Origin: Gemmatimonadota bacterium
GTDB lineage: Bacteria; Gemmatimonadota; Gemmatimonadetes; Longimicrobiales; Gaopeijiaceae
Reading direction: 5' to 3'
NCBI GenBank assembly: GCA_030428885.1
Contig: JAUIEJ010000005.1
Coordinates: forward strand, 186,001-250,000
DNA length: 64,000 nucleotides
Position 1 is the first letter of the stretch. The number at the start of each line of letters is the position of its first letter. A program made the position numbers and the translations under genes. Under the pieces are notes generated by a model. It did not search any database. It was not told the DNA's origin and saw nothing but the letters and a program-made list of their open reading frames with translations. Shown here piece by piece: positions 62,575-64,000 of the stretch.

Positions 62575-64000
62575 GTGAGCGCAGCGTCGAAGAGCCAGGT
62601 CTTCAGTTCCCGGTGGGGCATGCTCCTGGCCATGCTGGGCATGGCCGTGGGGACGGGCAACATCTGGCGGTTCCCCCGCATCGCGGCCTCCAACGGGGGG
62701 GGCACGTTCCTGGTCGCCTGGGTGTGCTTCCTCCTCGTCTGGTCCATTCCCCTGCTGATCCTGGAGTTCGGCATGGGGAAGGGCACCCGGCGGGGGCCCG
62801 TGGGCGCAATGGTGGCCACCATCGGCGAGAAGTTCGCCTGGATGGGTGCGTGGGTGGCCTTCACGGCCACGGCCATCATGTTCTACTACAGCGTCGTCAT
62901 GGGCTGGACGATGCGGTTCTTCTGGGCCACGGTGACGGGGGAGATTCCCACTGCCGTGCCCGGGGCCTTCTGGGAGTCCTTCGCCGGCTCCCCCAACGCC
63001 CTCCTCACCCACACCCTGGCGGTGGGGCTCGGGGTGTTCGTGGTGGCCTGGGGGGTGCGGGGCATCGAGACCGCGGCCCGCATCCTGATTCCGTCGCTCA
63101 TCGTGCTGGTGGTGGTCCTGGCCATCAAGGCCCTGACGCTGCCCGGGGCGTCGGAGGGGCTGGCGTTCCTCTTCACCCCCGACTGGTCGGCGCTGGGCGA
63201 CTACCGCATCTGGCTCGAGGCTCTCACCCAGAATGCATGGGACACCGGGGCGGGGTGGGGGCTGGTGCTGACCTACGCCATCTACATGCGGGCCCGGGAA
63301 GACACGGCCCTCAACGCCTTCGTCATCGGGTTCGGCAACAACTCCATGTCCCTCCTGGCGGGGATCATGGTGCTGTGCACCGTGTTTTCCGTGATGCCCG
63401 AAGCGGCGGGCGAGATCGTGGGTGCGGGCAACGAGGGACTCACCTTCATCTGGGTGCCTCAGCTCTTCGCCCAGATGCCCGGTGGCCAGTTCTTCATGGG
63501 ACTCTTCTTCCTGGCCCTGACCTTCGCGGCGTGGACCAGCCTGGTGGCCATGATCGAACTGGCGAGCCGGGTGCTCATCGACCTGGGACTGGGTCGAGGC
63601 ACGGCCATCGCCCTGGTGGGCGTGTCGAGCCTGCTCTTCGGCGCCCCCTCGGCGCTGAACATGGACGTCTTCGCCAACCAGGACTGGGTGTGGGGCGTGG
63701 GCCTCATGCTCAGCGGGTTCTTCTTCGCCGTGGCCGTGCTGAAGTACGGGGTCAGGGAGTGGCGGGAGACGTTCATCAACCACGCCCATTCCGACGTCCG
63801 CATCGGGGCGTGGTGGGACTGGGCGATCCGCTTCGTGGTGGTCCAGGCCGTGGTGCTCATGGTGTGGTGGCTGTGGAACGCCCGGGGCGACGATCCCGCG
63901 GCGACCTGGACCCTCTTCTCGCCGTACAACGTGGGGACCGTGCTCATCCAGTGGGCGGTGGCCCTGGGGCTCTTCGTGGGCCTGAACGGGTGGATGGTCC
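62575..64000 (+). CDS. Sodium-dependent neurotransmitter-type (SNF/NSS) symporter, partial
   Basis: The gene starts at GTG 62575 and runs off the right edge, so the C-terminus is missing. The visible 475 residues show the family's first helices with GMAVGTGNIWRFPRIAASNGGGTFLVAWVCFLLVWSIPLLILEFGMGK, then further segments such as LEALTQNAWDTGAGWGLVLTYAIYMRA and FVIGFGNNSMSLLAGIMVLCTVFSV, where Asn/Ser residues contact sodium and substrate in LeuT homologues. It imports amino acids or similar small molecules with Na+. Substrate unassigned. TAGCGTGA at 62527 may be a promoter. Confidence 0.92.
   Translation, partial: MSAASKSQVFSSRWGMLLAMLGMAVGTGNIWRFPRIAASNGGGTFLVAWVCFLLVWSIPLLILEFGMGKGTRRGPVGAMVATIGEKFAWMGAWVAFTATAIMFYYSVVMGWTMRFFWATVTGEIPTAVPGAFWESFAGSPNALLTHTLAVGLGVFVVAWGVRGIETAARILIPSLIVLVVVLAIKALTLPGASEGLAFLFTPDWSALGDYRIWLEALTQNAWDTGAGWGLVLTYAIYMRAREDTALNAFVIGFGNNSMSLLAGIMVLCTVFSVMPEAAGEIVGAGNEGLTFIWVPQLFAQMPGGQFFMGLFFLALTFAAWTSLVAMIELASRVLIDLGLGRGTAIALVGVSSLLFGAPSALNMDVFANQDWVWGVGLMLSGFFFAVAVLKYGVREWRETFINHAHSDVRIGAWWDWAIRFVVVQAVVLMVWWLWNARGDDPAATWTLFSPYNVGTVLIQWAVALGLFVGLNGWMV

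Overview
The window is very GC-rich, densely packed chromosomal DNA with almost no intergenic space. The gene repertoire points to a Gemmatimonadota-like bacterium of the FCB group. Supporting features are two PadR regulator plus 'orphan' MacB/FtsX permease (ADOP-type) pairs, many secreted or lipoprotein beta-barrel and peptidase genes, ECF sigma/anti-sigma pairs, a carboxypeptidase-regulatory-domain TonB receptor, and alpha2-type glycyl-tRNA synthetase. Taxonomy is inference; no rRNA or tRNA lies in the window.

Layout. 1-7.6 kb: the end of an envelope protein, two tandem CsgG-like secreted proteins, a zinc-ribbon Ser/Thr kinase facing an ECF sigma factor across a 306-bp inverted-repeat element, and three small envelope proteins. 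7.7-11.9 kb: PadR plus ADOP permease and a beta-propeller lipoprotein. 11.9-18.9 kb (minus strand): RskA-like anti-sigma, SigK-like sigma and a FAS1 protein; an NtrC-type response regulator with its histidine kinase; a double spondin-like lipoprotein. 19.2-22.9 kb (plus): an OsmC-family gene with an in-frame TGA, a mini zinc-ribbon protein, an MgtC/DUF4010 membrane protein, a cyclophilin lipoprotein and a GNAT-type protein. 23.0-27.6 kb: a single giant NRPS gene (formyltransferase, degenerate condensation-like region, adenylation domain split by a luciferase-like monooxygenase, carrier domain). 27.8-37.8 kb: M16 peptidase, lipoprotein, CHAD protein, secreted protein, P-type ATPase, DUF4403-like protein and a small hydrophobic protein. 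37.9-40.9 kb: the second PadR plus ADOP pair, with a putative tandem operator. 40.9-46.5 kb: PLP decarboxylase, Rieske-FMN glutamate-synthase-like fusion coupled to an unknown gene, and an HExxH membrane protein. 46.6-58.7 kb: an orphan 143-aa protein, two paralogous GYF-like membrane proteins flanking a sigma/anti-sigma/TonB-receptor operon, an M28 peptidase, and a pilin/secretion-ATPase operon whose ATPase carries a receiver domain. 58.7-64 kb: NfuA, a PepSY pair, GlyRS, a DUF481-like protein and the start of a sodium symporter.

The genes mostly serve envelope biology and regulation: three ECF sigma systems, a two-component system, two PadR switches and a Ser/Thr kinase. Stop/start overlaps of 4 bp (ATGA or GTGA) are repeatedly seen and mark translationally coupled pairs. 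The most remarkable item is the OsmC gene at 19180-19650. Its in-frame TGA falls where the family has its reactive cysteine, and it is followed at a suitable distance by a bacterial SECIS-like hairpin, which predicts a selenoprotein.
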